From NCBI RefSeq assembly GCF_008974325.1, contig NZ_BKCG01000006.1:124001-188000 (forward strand): a stretch of 64,000 nucleotides of DNA, read 5' to 3'. The notes beneath the pieces were generated by a model that worked only from the letters and a program-made list of their open reading frames with translations, ran no database searches and was not told the origin of the DNA. The position numbers were made by a program, and so were the translations under genes. Source of the stretch: Patiriisocius marinus. GTDB taxonomy: Bacteria; Bacteroidota; Bacteroidia; Flavobacteriales; Flavobacteriaceae. Of the stretch, positions 18,429-28,459 are shown in pieces (positions within the stretch are counted from its first letter, which is position 1; each line of letters starts with the position of its first letter).

Positions 18429-20129
18429 ATGAATAAAAATGTTTACGACCAGCATTACGATACAATTATCATTGGCTCTGGTGCAGGCGGGTTATCTGCC
18501 GCAATTTGCTTAGCTCGCGAAGGACAAAAAGTACTTGTTCTTGAACAGCACGACGTTCCTGGCGGTTGGTGTCATAGTTTTTATTTAAATGGATATAGAT
18601 TTACACCAGGTGTTCATTACGTAGGTTTATGTGGTACAGATGGCACCGGAAACTCTACAAGCGATCTATACGAAGGTTTAGGTATAGGTAGTGAACTTAC
18701 TTTTTTCAAAATGCGAGAAGATGCTTACGAGCATTGCTGGATTGGTAACGAACGATTCGACTATCCATCCACTCACGAAGAATTAATCACAAGATTACAA
18801 GAACGATTCCCACACGAAGCCAAAGGCATCAAAAAATACTTAGACCTTGTAAAAAAAGTAAGCTATGAGTTAAGCTTAATCCCTGAAGTTAAAACTTTTT
18901 GGGACAAAGTTACAATTCCATTTCGCACCAAACATATGGGAAAATATGGTTTATTTAGTTTGCAAAGAGTTATTGATTGGCATATAAAAGATCCATTACT
19001 TAAAGACTTTTTAAACATTCAATACGGTGACCATGGTGTTGAACCTAAACGTGCGAGTTTTATTTTACACGCTGCTTTAATGAATCATTATTTTAAAGGT
19101 GGATACTACCCAATGGGCGGTGGTGGCGCTATTATAAAAGCAATGACTAATGCCATTAAAAAATACGGAAGCACCGTTAAAACTAAAGCTTATGTAGATC
19201 ACATTCTACTTGAAAATTCTGGTAAAACTAAAAAAGCAATTGGAGTTCAACTAAATAATGGCACACAGATAAAAGCTCATAGAGTAATCTCTAATGCAGA
19301 TCCAGGAATCACATATAACAAACTAGTTGGGCGCGAAAACCTATCGCAAAAAATACTTAAAAAACTAGAAAAAACATCATACTCTTGTACTTCATTAATG
19401 TTGTTTTTAACGGTTGATATGGATGTGAGAGCTGCAGGAATCGATTCAGGAAACATTTGGATGCTTGACGATGGTGATATGAATGAAAATTTCCGCGAAA
19501 TGCAGGAAACTAACATCGAAGATATAAAAGATTTTAAAGGAATATTTATTAGTTGCACTACTTTGAAAGACCCTCCAAGTTTTGATGGACGCTACCACAC
19601 CTTTGAAGTTATTACGTTCATAGGTTATGATTCATTTAAACGCTTTGAAAATGAAGATTTAAAACGCTCTAAAGCGTATTTAGAATTTAAAGAAATGTGC
19701 ACGGAAAAAATGTTAATAACGCTAGAAAAAGCTATCCCAAATATTAGAGAACATATTGTACACAAAGAACTTGGAACCCCTATAACAAATAAATATTATG
19801 TAAATTCTACTAAAGGTGGTGTTTACGGTACAGAGAAAACGTTGAAGCACATTGGGCCTTTTGCCTTTAAGCCGAAAAGTGAAATAGAAAATTTATATCT
19901 ATGTGGAGCAAGTATCGCAGCACATGGTGTTGCTGGCGCAAGTTATAGCGGAGTTCAAACTGCAGGACTTATTCTGGGTAAAAAACAAAATGAACTATTA
20001 CAGCCCAATCCAAACGAGCGCATAAGTACCTATGACGCTGAAGACCCTAGCCATTATCCTGATTATATTCTCAAAAAAATGGAAGTAAAAAAAGCTAGAC
20101 TTACTGCTGGAGTAAATAAGTTTGAATAA
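18429..20129 (+). CDS. FAD-dependent oxidoreductase of the CrtI/CrtISO/retinol-saturase type
   Basis: The 566-residue protein begins with a Rossmann dinucleotide-binding motif (IIIGSGAGGLSAA, residues 13-25) and the acidic end of strand 2 (LVLEQHDVPGG). It ends with the C-terminal FAD-contact region (LYLCGASIAAHGVAGA) of the phytoene desaturase superfamily. Length and the GGWCHSF segment fit carotenoid isomerase or all-trans-retinol 13,14-reductase-like enzymes more than CrtI itself. No other carotenoid genes lie nearby, so the substrate cannot be assigned. Confidence 0.85.
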   Translation: MNKNVYDQHYDTIIIGSGAGGLSAAICLAREGQKVLVLEQHDVPGGWCHSFYLNGYRFTPGVHYVGLCGTDGTGNSTSDLYEGLGIGSELTFFKMREDAYEHCWIGNERFDYPSTHEELITRLQERFPHEAKGIKKYLDLVKKVSYELSLIPEVKTFWDKVTIPFRTKHMGKYGLFSLQRVIDWHIKDPLLKDFLNIQYGDHGVEPKRASFILHAALMNHYFKGGYYPMGGGGAIIKAMTNAIKKYGSTVKTKAYVDHILLENSGKTKKAIGVQLNNGTQIKAHRVISNADPGITYNKLVGRENLSQKILKKLEKTSYSCTSLMLFLTVDMDVRAAGIDSGNIWMLDDGDMNENFREMQETNIEDIKDFKGIFISCTTLKDPPSFDGRYHTFEVITFIGYDSFKRFENEDLKRSKAYLEFKEMCTEKMLITLEKAIPNIREHIVHKELGTPITNKYYVNSTKGGVYGTEKTLKHIGPFAFKPKSEIENLYLCGASIAAHGVAGASYSGVQTAGLILGKKQNELLQPNPNERISTYDAEDPSHYPDYILKKMEVKKARLTAGVNKFE

Positions 20130-20207
20130 TTTTAATTCTGAAATATTAGAATATTAAAACTCTAACTATTTGAGAATATTTTAAGAAAAGAACGCTTTTA
20201 TAATGCG

Positions 20208-20215
20208 TATTTTTG
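20208..20215 (+). promoter_or_regulatory. -7 box for uvrB
   Basis: TATTTTTG matches TAnnTTTG and ends 6 bp before the ATG at 20222, implying a very short or absent leader. No well-spaced -33 element is seen. Confidence 0.45.
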
Positions 20216-20221
20216 AGTTGT

Positions 20222-22225
20222 ATGAAATTCAAAGTAGAATCAGAATTTAGCCCAACGGGTGATCAACCTGCAGCAATTAAATCCTTAGTTGAAGGTATTA
20301 ACAACAACGAAAAATACCAGACGCTTTTAGGGGTTACAGGTAGTGGAAAAACATTTACAGTAGCTAATGTAATTGAAAGAACACAAAAACCTACTTTGGT
20401 GTTAGCTCATAATAAAACATTAGCAGCCCAACTGTATCAGGAGTTCAAAACATTCTTTCCAAACAATGCCGTTGAATATTTTGTTTCCTATTATGATTAT
20501 TACCAACCAGAAGCTTTCATTCCAACTAGTGGAACTTATATTGAAAAAGATCTTTCTATAAATGAGGAAATTGAAGTGATGCGATTAAGCACAACTTCTT
20601 CCCTACTTTCGGGACGTCGCGATGTAATTGTTGTAGCTTCTGTATCTTGTTTATATGGAATTGGTAACCCGGTAGAATTTCAGAAAAATGTAATTGAAGT
20701 TGCTAAAGGTCAAATTATATCACGTACCAAATTACTTCACCAATTAGTACAAGCATTATATTCTAGAACTGAAGCCGATTTTAATCACGGTAGCTTCCGT
20801 ATTAAAGGTGATACAGTAGATGTATTTCCTGGATATGCCGATAACGCTTTTAGAATTCACTTTTTTGGAGACGAAATTGAAGATATTGAAGCTTTCGACC
20901 CAATAAATAATAGCGTTATTGAAAAGTACGAACAACTTCGCATTTACCCTGCAAATATGTTCGTTACTTCGCCAGATGTATTACAAGGAGCTATTAGAAA
21001 TATACAAGATGACTTGGTAAAACAAGTAGATTATTTTAAAGAAATAGGAAAACACTTAGAAGCTAAAAGACTTGACGAAAGAACAAACTTTGATCTTGAA
21101 ATGATTAGAGAATTAGGGTATTGCAGTGGTATTGAAAATTACTCTCGTTACCTTGATGGACGTATGCCAGGAACTAGACCTTTCTGTTTGTTAGACTTTT
21201 TTCCTGACGACTATTTAATGATTGTAGATGAAAGTCACGTAAGTGTTCCACAAGTGGGTGCAATGTATGGTGGAGATAGATCTCGAAAAGAAAACCTAGT
21301 TGAGTATGGTTTTAGACTTCCCGCTGCAATGGATAATAGACCGTTAAAATTTGAGGAATTTGAAGCAATGCAAAACCAAGTAATTTATGTGAGTGCAACT
21401 CCAGCAGATTACGAACTTGAAAAAACCGGAGGTGTATTTGTAGAGCAAATCATTCGACCTACAGGCTTATTAGACCCACCTATTGAAGTGAGACCTAGTT
21501 TAAATCAAATAGATGATTTATTAGAAGAAATTCATCAACGTATTGAACTCGACGAACGTATTTTAGTTACAACGCTTACTAAAAGAATGGCTGAAGAACT
21601 TACTAAATATTTAGAACGTGTCAACGTACGAACTAGATATATACATAGCGACGTAGATACGCTAGAGCGAGTAGAAATTATGCAAGATTTAAGAATGGGA
21701 ATTTTCGATGTTCTTGTAGGTGTAAACCTATTAAGAGAAGGACTCGATTTACCCGAAGTTTCCTTAGTCGCAATACTTGACGCTGACAAAGAAGGTTTTC
21801 TAAGAAGTAACCGATCCCTTACTCAAACGGTAGGTCGTGCAGCCCGAAACTTAAATGGAAAAGCTATTATGTATGCAGATAAAATCACTAAAAGTATGCA
21901 AATGACAATCGATGGAACTGAATATCGAAGAAGCAAACAAATGGCCTACAATAAAGCTAACAACATTACTCCTACAGCAATAAAAAAATCATTTGACAAT
22001 GCGCTAACAAAATCTAAACAGGAAGCATATACTTTTGAAACTGCCGAAACATTATCTGCTGCTGAACCAGAAGATCAATATTTAACAAGACCACAAACCG
22101 AAAAGAAAATTAGAGATACTCGTAAAGCCATGGAGAAAGCGGCGAAAGAATTAGACTTTATGATGGCTGCTAAATTGAGAGATAAAATTAAGGTACTTCA
22201 AAAATCTTTAGAAGAAATAAGCTAG
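20222..22225 (+). CDS. uvrB: Excinuclease ABC subunit B
   Basis: UvrB is the damage-verifying helicase-like subunit of nucleotide excision repair. The ATG at 20222 is preferred over an in-frame TTG three codons upstream because MKFKVESEFSP is the usual beginning. The 667-residue protein has Walker A GVTGSGKT (37-44), the beta-hairpin YYDYYQPEAF that inserts into DNA, the Walker B-type motif VDESH, helicase motif VI region QTVGRAARN, and a C-terminal UVR domain (about 625-665) for UvrC contact. It is complete with no missing motif. A metallopeptidase-like gene begins 2 bp later. Confidence 0.95.
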   Translation: MKFKVESEFSPTGDQPAAIKSLVEGINNNEKYQTLLGVTGSGKTFTVANVIERTQKPTLVLAHNKTLAAQLYQEFKTFFPNNAVEYFVSYYDYYQPEAFIPTSGTYIEKDLSINEEIEVMRLSTTSSLLSGRRDVIVVASVSCLYGIGNPVEFQKNVIEVAKGQIISRTKLLHQLVQALYSRTEADFNHGSFRIKGDTVDVFPGYADNAFRIHFFGDEIEDIEAFDPINNSVIEKYEQLRIYPANMFVTSPDVLQGAIRNIQDDLVKQVDYFKEIGKHLEAKRLDERTNFDLEMIRELGYCSGIENYSRYLDGRMPGTRPFCLLDFFPDDYLMIVDESHVSVPQVGAMYGGDRSRKENLVEYGFRLPAAMDNRPLKFEEFEAMQNQVIYVSATPADYELEKTGGVFVEQIIRPTGLLDPPIEVRPSLNQIDDLLEEIHQRIELDERILVTTLTKRMAEELTKYLERVNVRTRYIHSDVDTLERVEIMQDLRMGIFDVLVGVNLLREGLDLPEVSLVAILDADKEGFLRSNRSLTQTVGRAARNLNGKAIMYADKITKSMQMTIDGTEYRRSKQMAYNKANNITPTAIKKSFDNALTKSKQEAYTFETAETLSAAEPEDQYLTRPQTEKKIRDTRKAMEKAAKELDFMMAAKLRDKIKVLQKSLEEIS

Positions 22226-22227
22226 AA

Positions 22228-22857
22228 ATGAGATATTTTACAAAGTCATTAACACACATAGCACTCTTGTTTATTTATCTTCCCTTTACTATGATAGCAG
22301 CAACTGAAATCAATTTATCTAATAAAATAATTCCAGAATCAATTAAATCTGAAACTTTAAAGGCATTATCCTTTTATCCAGAGTTGAAAGATTGTGAAAT
22401 TGAATTTGTATTTAAAGACAATATCAAAAAGTCAACAATGCAAGCACAACCTACTTTTGGAAGTTTTTTTAGAAATAGAAAAAACAGAAGTTATGTTATT
22501 AAAATAAGCCGAAAAATTCAAATTGATACAGAGGAAATGTCAATTGATGACGTACCAAGTGAGGTAATGATTGGGTGGCTTGGTCACGAACTTGGACATG
22601 TAATGGATTATCGATCACGCTCGAATATGGGAATGTTGATTTTTGGAGCAAAATATTTATTCTCAAAATCACATATACAAGAAGTTGAAAGATCTGCTGA
22701 TACCTTTGCGATAAAGCACGGTATGGGAAATTATATATTGAAAACTAAAAACTTCATTCTTGATCATGCTGATATTTCAGAAACATATAAAGCAAAACTT
22801 CGTAAGCTATATATGTCACCTGAAGAGGTAATGCATATGCTAGAGGAATATCAATAA
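22228..22857 (+). CDS. Secreted zinc metallopeptidase-like protein (M48-like HExxH)
   Basis: The 209-residue protein has an N-terminal hydrophobic signal or anchor (about 8-26) and a zinc motif HELGH at 120-124. This is followed by EVERSADTFA (E154, D158), the third-ligand arrangement of gluzincins such as M48. It has few membrane segments besides the signal, so it is not HtpX. Substrate unknown. It starts 2 bp after uvrB, and a strong terminator ends the pair; cotranscription is likely but functional connection is not implied. Confidence 0.7.
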   Translation: MRYFTKSLTHIALLFIYLPFTMIAATEINLSNKIIPESIKSETLKALSFYPELKDCEIEFVFKDNIKKSTMQAQPTFGSFFRNRKNRSYVIKISRKIQIDTEEMSIDDVPSEVMIGWLGHELGHVMDYRSRSNMGMLIFGAKYLFSKSHIQEVERSADTFAIKHGMGNYILKTKNFILDHADISETYKAKLRKLYMSPEEVMHMLEEYQ

Positions 22858-22874
22858 AAATATTGAAGTAAAGC

Positions 22875-22911
22875 AAAAACCCCAATCAACAAATGTTGAT
22901 TGGGGTTTTTT
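22875..22911. terminator. Bidirectional terminator between the metallopeptidase and E2 genes
   Basis: AAAAACCCCAATCAAC and GTTGATTGGGGTTTTTT are perfect complementary arms with a short loop. A and T tracts flank the stem on both sides, so it can serve the convergent genes ending at 22857 and 22935. Confidence 0.9.
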
Positions 22912-22934
22912 ATAAATCTGAATTTAATATAAAA

Positions 22935-24248
22935 TTAAATTTCTCTATTTTCATCCCATCCTTCTAGGTAATCTGCTACTTTCTTAACAAATTGTCCTCC
23001 TAAAGCTCCATTTACAACTCTATGGTCATAACTGTGAGATAAGAACATCTTGTAACGAATACCAATAAAATCACCATCTGGAGTTTCAATTACCGCTGGC
23101 ACTTTTCTAATTGCACCAAGAGCAAGAATACCTACTTGTGGTTGATTTATAATAGGAGTTCCCATAATACTACCAAAAGTACCTACATTAGTAACAGTAT
23201 AAGTTCCACCTTGAATATCATCAGGCTTTAAAGCCCCACCTCTAGCACGCCCAGCTAAATCATTTACCGCTTTACTCATCCCTACAAGGTTAAGCTGATC
23301 GGCATTTTTAATAACCGGTACTATTAAATTTCCATCAGGTAAAGCAGCAGCCATACCAAGATTTATATTTTTACGTTTGATTATTTTATCGCCATCAACA
23401 GCAATATTCATCATTGGAAACTCTTTTAAGGCTTTTGCTACGGCTTCCATAAAGATTGGAGTGAAAGTTAAGTTCTCACCTTCTCGTTTAGCAAATTCGT
23501 TTTTAACTTTTTTACGCCAGTTCCATATTTTTGTAACATCTGCTTCAATAAATGACTGTACGTGTGCGCTAGTCTGTACGCTTTCTACCATATGATGAGC
23601 AATTAATTTACCCATTCTTGTCATTTCGATAACCTCATCTCCTCCATTTACTGAAACCGGAGCAGCAACTTTAGCTGTAGCCGGCTTAGTTGATGTAGTT
23701 GTAGACTCAGTAGCAGCTTGAGCTGGAGTAGCACCTCTATTTTTTAAGTAATCTAGAATGTCATTCTTTGAAACTCGACCATCTTTTCCTGTACCAGGAA
23801 TAGCGTCTAATTCGGCCTGATCAATTCCTTCTTCACTTGCTATCTTTTTAACTAAAGGAGAGTAAAAACGATCACCTGAACTTACAACAGGAGCAACTTG
23901 ATCTTTCGCTGCAGTTACTGTTTTTTCAACAGCAGCTACATTTGTATCAGCTGGAGCACTTGTTTTTTCTTCACTTGCTACTGGAGCTTGTGTAGAAGAA
24001 GCATCACCTTCAGTTTCTATGATGGCTAAAGTTTCACCTACTTGTACAACGGCGTCTGCTTCAAAAAGTATTTCTACAAGCACACCATCTACTTCACTAG
24101 GAACTTCACTATCTACTTTATCTGTTGCGATTTCTAGAACCGCCTCATCAGCTTCGATGGTATCTCCAACACTTTTTAACCAGTTTGTTACTGTAGCTTC
24201 AGCAACACTCTCTCCCATTTTGGGTAGTTTTAATTCAAATCTAGCCAT
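22935..24248 (-). CDS. 2-oxo acid dehydrogenase complex E2 (dihydrolipoamide acyltransferase)
   Basis: The 437-residue protein has an N-terminal lipoyl domain with the modified lysine in ATDKVDSE (K44), an Ala/Thr/Pro-rich linker (about 80-125), and a peripheral subunit-binding domain (FYSPLVKKIA...GRVSKNDIL, about 128-166). A second linker leads to the catalytic acyltransferase domain (about 205-437). The active site reads DHRVVNG (H409, N413) where the textbook motif is HxxxDG, so the aspartate position is asparagine. The sequence looks more like a branched-chain or pyruvate-type E2 than SucB, but E1 genes are not adjacent, so I leave it unnamed. Confidence 0.88.
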   Translation of the reverse strand: MARFELKLPKMGESVAEATVTNWLKSVGDTIEADEAVLEIATDKVDSEVPSEVDGVLVEILFEADAVVQVGETLAIIETEGDASSTQAPVASEEKTSAPADTNVAAVEKTVTAAKDQVAPVVSSGDRFYSPLVKKIASEEGIDQAELDAIPGTGKDGRVSKNDILDYLKNRGATPAQAATESTTTSTKPATAKVAAPVSVNGGDEVIEMTRMGKLIAHHMVESVQTSAHVQSFIEADVTKIWNWRKKVKNEFAKREGENLTFTPIFMEAVAKALKEFPMMNIAVDGDKIIKRKNINLGMAAALPDGNLIVPVIKNADQLNLVGMSKAVNDLAGRARGGALKPDDIQGGTYTVTNVGTFGSIMGTPIINQPQVGILALGAIRKVPAVIETPDGDFIGIRYKMFLSHSYDHRVVNGALGGQFVKKVADYLEGWDENREI

Positions 24249-24322
24249 AGTTTATGCGATATAACGTTTTCTTTTTCCGGTGCAAAAATACCTAATTTTT
24301 ATGTTGAATACATGTAAAATTA

Positions 24323-25441
24323 TCAAAAAACCGTAACCGATCCTTTTTCATCACTTCGATCACTGCCTAACAGAAAATTACAACCAGGTGGGCGGATTCT
24401 AAAAATGTTTCCTCTACCCTTTAATTGGGTCATTGCTTTAAAAATTTGATCATAGCTTAGATACTCAGTATCAAATACAAAAAGTGATTTTTCATATAAA
24501 CTATCCTGCAACATACTTTTAGACGATGCGTGAAGTTCTAATGGTAAAACTTTAGAGATTTTACCAAATAAAGTTAAGTTTTCCGTAAGTACGTAAGATG
24601 ATTGAATACCAGCATACTCCATATTAGCCTCACTTACAGTTCGGTGTGAGTTAGATGCTAGCTTAATCCCAATCTGTACAAAAACATCAAACAGCTTATT
24701 TGTTTGAAAATGCTTATTATAAAATATATTCATTGCGCCGTAAAAACGCTTTAAATATTCTTTATTTTTAGTAGTGCTTTCTCCTTTATAGTGTAATGTT
24801 TTAACACTACCATAGTAATAGTTGTTGTATCCAGCCTTAGTTAATTTATAACTAAGATCAATGTCTTCTCCGTACATAAAGTAGTCTTCATCAAAGCCTC
24901 CCACTTCAAGGTAAACGGAGCGTTTCATCAACATATAAGCACCTACCAAAACAGAAACCATTCCTTCGTTTTCTTCGGAAATATGACTGGTGTAATATTG
25001 TTTTGTGAATCCAGCCATCTTTAAAACAGAAACTTTAGGAGTTGGTAAGTTTCTTTTACTTTCTGGTAGAAAGGCACCAGTACCATCCATTAAATAACAA
25101 CCTAAAGCTCCTAAATTACTTAAACTTTCGGCTTTAATTAATGCTTCTCTAATACTCGACTCAGTTATTGCTGTATCAGGATTTAATATAAGAACGTATT
25201 CTCCTTTAGCTACATCAACAGCTTGATTGTTAGCTTTACTAAAACCAACATTTTCTTTATTTTCAATTAAAGTGAGTTTTGGAAACTTCTCTTTTACCAT
25301 CGCACAACTATCATCTGGTGAGTTGTTGTCAATAATTAAAATTTCGGCATCAATATTAGTAATTGCTCTTTGACAAGTTAAGATGCATTGCTCTAGAAAA
25401 TAGCGCACATTGTAATTAAGAATTACGATAGATATTTTCAA
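24323..25441 (-). CDS. Family 2 glycosyltransferase
   Basis: The 372-residue GT-A enzyme starts MKISIVILNYNVRYFLEQ. It has the IIDNNSPDDS nucleotide-binding motif, ENVGFSKANNQ, and LNPDTAI in the metal-binding DxD position. GEDIDLSYKLTKAG is the expected acidic acceptor-site segment. It resembles rhamnosyltransferase-like GT2 proteins. It lies 4 bp after recR on the same strand, an arrangement frequent in Flavobacteriaceae. The acceptor is unknown. Confidence 0.88.
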   Translation of the reverse strand: MKISIVILNYNVRYFLEQCILTCQRAITNIDAEILIIDNNSPDDSCAMVKEKFPKLTLIENKENVGFSKANNQAVDVAKGEYVLILNPDTAITESSIREALIKAESLSNLGALGCYLMDGTGAFLPESKRNLPTPKVSVLKMAGFTKQYYTSHISEENEGMVSVLVGAYMLMKRSVYLEVGGFDEDYFMYGEDIDLSYKLTKAGYNNYYYGSVKTLHYKGESTTKNKEYLKRFYGAMNIFYNKHFQTNKLFDVFVQIGIKLASNSHRTVSEANMEYAGIQSSYVLTENLTLFGKISKVLPLELHASSKSMLQDSLYEKSLFVFDTEYLSYDQIFKAMTQLKGRGNIFRIRPPGCNFLLGSDRSDEKGSVTVF

Positions 25442-25445
25442 AAGG

Positions 25446-26066
25446 CTAAGAGTTTTTTAGAGAGTTTTCAAAAGGAATTCTGTTTACAATACTTCTACCT
25501 AGGGTCACCTCATCTGCATATTCAAGCTCATCCCCTACTGAGATTCCACGGGCAATAGTTGTTGTAATTATATTGAATCCTTCAATTTGCTTAAAGATAT
25601 AGAAATTTGTAGTATCACCTTCCATTGTTGAACTTAATGCAAAGATCAACTCCTCAATTTTACCTTCTTCAATTTTTTGAATTAGAGAGTTTATGGTAAG
25701 ATCGTGTGGTCCTATTCCATCCATTGGTGAAATTTTGCCACCTAAAACGTGGTAGTGCCCACGATACTGACTAGTAGCTTCAATAGCCATTACATCGCGA
25801 ATATCTTCTACAACACATACAATTTTAGCATTGCGGTTTTGGCTTGCGCAAATTTCGCATAAGGCTGTATCACTAATATTATGGCAGTTAGAACAAAAAT
25901 TAACTAGCTCGCGCATTTGTTGTATTGCCGTAGCTAAATTTTCGGTTTGTTGTGCAGGTTGCTTTAATAAATGAAGCACTAATCGAAGAGCTGTACGCTT
26001 ACCAATTCCAGGGAGTTGCGACATTTCGTTAACTGCATTTTCTAATAATTTTGAAGAGAAATCCAT
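25446..26066 (-). CDS. recR: Recombination mediator RecR
   Basis: RecR works with RecO/RecF to load RecA at gaps. The ATG at 26066 ([11 protein letters not shown]) is preferred over a TTG three codons upstream. The 206-residue protein has the helix-hairpin-helix [12 protein letters not shown], a C4 zinc finger (C58, C61, C70, C73), and a Toprim domain with [12 protein letters not shown] and [12 protein letters not shown]. All family elements are present. Confidence 0.95.
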   Translation of the reverse strand: MDFSSKLLENAVNEMSQLPGIGKRTALRLVLHLLKQPAQQTENLATAIQQMRELVNFCSNCHNISDTALCEICASQNRNAKIVCVVEDIRDVMAIEATSQYRGHYHVLGGKISPMDGIGPHDLTINSLIQKIEEGKIEELIFALSSTMEGDTTNFYIFKQIEGFNIITTTIARGISVGDELEYADEVTLGRSIVNRIPFENSLKNS

Positions 26067-26258
26067 TGCCTGCAAGATAAAAAAATGTGTCCATTAAACA
26101 ATGGTATTAAACTTTCAGAATGAAATATTAATAGTAAAAAAAATAGTTTTAAAAATTGCTAAAATATCGTCAATCAAAATAAAATTTCCTTAGTTTAATT
26201 CTATTTGGCTTTAAAATGTAAATTTACAGCTCATAAAATAAATCTACTATTAAATCGT

Positions 26259-27722
26259 ATGCAACCATTACAAATTATTGGACTCATCGCAGGTTATTTC
26301 GGGTTATTACTAATTATCTCCTATTTAACAAATCGAGGAGGTAGCAATGCAGATTTTTTTAAGGCTGGCAAAGAATCACCTTGGTATTTAGTTGCTTTTG
26401 GAATGATTGGTGCATCCCTAAGTGGTGTGACATTTATTTCGGTTCCTGGTGCTGTAGCTGCAAATAGTTTTGGATATTTTCAAGTTGTTTTAGGATATAC
26501 CGTAGGTTATGCAGTAATAGGACTTGTATTACTCCCATTGTATTATCGATTAAACCTCACCTCTATATATGCTTATTTGGAAGGTCGTTTTGGTATTGCG
26601 TCCTATAAAACTGGAGCTTCATTTTTTTTACTTTCAAGAATTGTAGGTGCTAGTTTTAGACTGTATTTGGTCGCTATAGTTTTACAAGATTTAGTGTTTG
26701 ATAAAATACCCTTTTTTGGGATGGATGGTGTGCCTTTTTGGGTGACTGTTTCTATTACAATTTTACTTATTTGGCTATATACTTTTAAAAGCGGAATTAA
26801 AACTATTGTATGGACAGATACTTTACAAACCCTATTTATGCTTGTTGCATTAGGAGTTGGTATTTATTACGTTGCTGAGGGACTAGGTGTTTCAGGAATG
26901 GGAATTTTCGATAAAATTGCCGAAAGTAATATGTCTCAAATTTTCTTTTTTGATGACTATAAAAGCGGTAATTATTTCTTCAAACAATTTATTAGTGGTG
27001 CTTTTATTGCCATTGTGATGACTGGTTTAGACCAAGATATGATGCAAAAGAATTTGACGTGTCGTAACTTAGAAGACGCGAAAAAAAATGTATTTTGGTT
27101 TACAATTGTTTTAACAATTGTAAATATAATTTTCTTAGGCTTAGGGTTATTATTGACTCTTTACGCGCAACAAGAAGGTATAGATGCAGTAAAAGACAAA
27201 CTTTTCTCTACAATTGCCGTAGACGGAGGATTGGGTATTGGGCTTGCCGTTTTCTTTTTACTTGGTTTAATTGCTGCTGCCTACTCTAGTGCAGATAGCG
27301 CTCTTACCTCATTAACAACATCGTTTAGTATTGACATTTTAGATATAGAGAAAAAACACTCTGAAGCTACACAAATCAAAATTCGAAAGAAGGTTCATAT
27401 TGTGATGTCCTTTGTATTGCTTTTTGTGATTGTATTTTTCAACTATGTTATTGGTGATGCTTCAGTTATTACCAAACTCTTTACTTTTGCTGGTTATACG
27501 TATGGGCCACTACTTGGATTATATGCTTTTGGTTTGTTTTCTGAAACCAAAGTAAAAGATAAATTAGTTCCTTGGGTTGCCATTATTGCACCCGTTTTAG
27601 GATTTGCTATAAGCTATTTTAGTAAAGAATTATTTCAGTTTGAATTTGGATTTTTCATTCTAATTCTAAACGGATTCCTAACAACGCTTGGGCTAATATT
27701 GATTAGTACCAAGAAGCACTAA
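26259..27722 (+). CDS. Sodium:solute symporter (SSS family)
   Basis: The ATG at 26259 (MQPLQIIGLIAGYF) places the first membrane segment at the N-terminus as in the family; an in-frame upstream start at 26205 adds only a charged tail. The 487-residue protein has about 13 hydrophobic segments, the core motif GASLSGVTFISVPG, and the sodium-site region AAAYSSADSALTSLTT near residue 350. The substrate cannot be told from sequence. Its last 30 bases overlap the 3' end of the convergent CoA-binding gene. Confidence 0.88.
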   Translation: MQPLQIIGLIAGYFGLLLIISYLTNRGGSNADFFKAGKESPWYLVAFGMIGASLSGVTFISVPGAVAANSFGYFQVVLGYTVGYAVIGLVLLPLYYRLNLTSIYAYLEGRFGIASYKTGASFFLLSRIVGASFRLYLVAIVLQDLVFDKIPFFGMDGVPFWVTVSITILLIWLYTFKSGIKTIVWTDTLQTLFMLVALGVGIYYVAEGLGVSGMGIFDKIAESNMSQIFFFDDYKSGNYFFKQFISGAFIAIVMTGLDQDMMQKNLTCRNLEDAKKNVFWFTIVLTIVNIIFLGLGLLLTLYAQQEGIDAVKDKLFSTIAVDGGLGIGLAVFFLLGLIAAAYSSADSALTSLTTSFSIDILDIEKKHSEATQIKIRKKVHIVMSFVLLFVIVFFNYVIGDASVITKLFTFAGYTYGPLLGLYAFGLFSETKVKDKLVPWVAIIAPVLGFAISYFSKELFQFEFGFFILILNGFLTTLGLILISTKKH

Positions 27723-28055
27723 CGTACAAGCAACTTCACTTTCAATGCTGTTCTCTTTTAGGATGGAATAAAATTCTGGGTTTTCTGTTCCTGGATTAAA
27801 TATAACGCGCTTTGGTTTTAATGAAATTATATATTCGTAATATTCTCCCTGACGTTTTGGATTTAAATATAAAGTTACTGTGTCAATATCAGTAAAGAGT
27901 TCTTTTTCTTTAGTAATTGAAACGCCTGCAACTTCACCCTCTCTTAATCCTATTGCTACAACTTCGTGATTATAACTTTTCAGTCTGTTGATGGCAATAT
28001 TAGAATATCTATCAGTTTTTAAACTCGCTCCAATAACTAGTGTTTTCTTTTTCAT
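27693..28055 (-). CDS. CoA-binding domain protein (CoA_binding_2 type)
   Basis: The 120-residue single-domain Rossmann protein starts MKKKTLVIGASLKTDRYSN. It continues with the NRLKSYNHEVVAIG segment, DIDTVTLYLNP and FNPGTENPEF, all signatures of small CoA-binding proteins of the YccU type. The ligand is presumed to be CoA. It is convergent with, and overlaps by 30 bp, the symporter gene; the C-terminus is therefore encoded by both strands. Confidence 0.88.
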   Translation of the reverse strand: MKKKTLVIGASLKTDRYSNIAINRLKSYNHEVVAIGLREGEVAGVSITKEKELFTDIDTVTLYLNPKRQGEYYEYIISLKPKRVIFNPGTENPEFYSILKENSIESEVACTLVLLGTNQY

Positions 28056-28111
28056 ATGTAATATTTCAGAAGGGAAAATTACAGCAGATAATTAATTATT
28101 TATCTTAAATA

Positions 28112-28204
28112 ATGTTAAATATAAAAACAAGTGTAACAGGATGGGTAATAAACCGTCTATTACATAGAAACGTTTCTACTTTATTGCAAGAAATTTTACG
28201 TTGA
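28112..28204 (+). CDS. Possible 30-residue small protein
   Basis: An ATG-initiated frame (MLNIKTSVTG...LLQEILR) ends 29 bp before a strong plus-strand terminator. There is no clear ribosome-binding site or -7 box, and frames of this length occur by chance in AT-rich DNA. The terminator is the only supporting evidence. Confidence 0.2.
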   Translation: MLNIKTSVTGWVINRLLHRNVSTLLQEILR

Positions 28205-28233
28205 TGGTTAGTGTTAATAATTGCAATGAAGTT

Positions 28234-28265
28234 ACGCCTCCAAAATTCTAGATTTTGGAGGCGTT
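28234..28265 (+). terminator. Strong orphan terminator
   Basis: ACGCCTCCAAAAT and ATTTTGGAGGCGT are perfect 13-bp arms, followed by TTTTT on the plus strand only. The closest annotated plus-strand gene ends about 510 bp upstream at 27722 with an opposing gene in between. Confidence 0.8.
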
Positions 28266-28459
28266 TTTTATTAGTGACATTGTACTAAACCTTTCTTTTA
28301 TTAAAACTGAAATGTTATATAAAAGTTAAATATGATAATAAATGAAACGTTTACTTAAAGTGTGTCGTCTATATATAAAAATACCTTATTAAGAATTATA
28401 ATTATTTGAATTAGCCCTCTACAATTTTAAGACTTTATATTTAGGTTTGTTTAAGTTAA

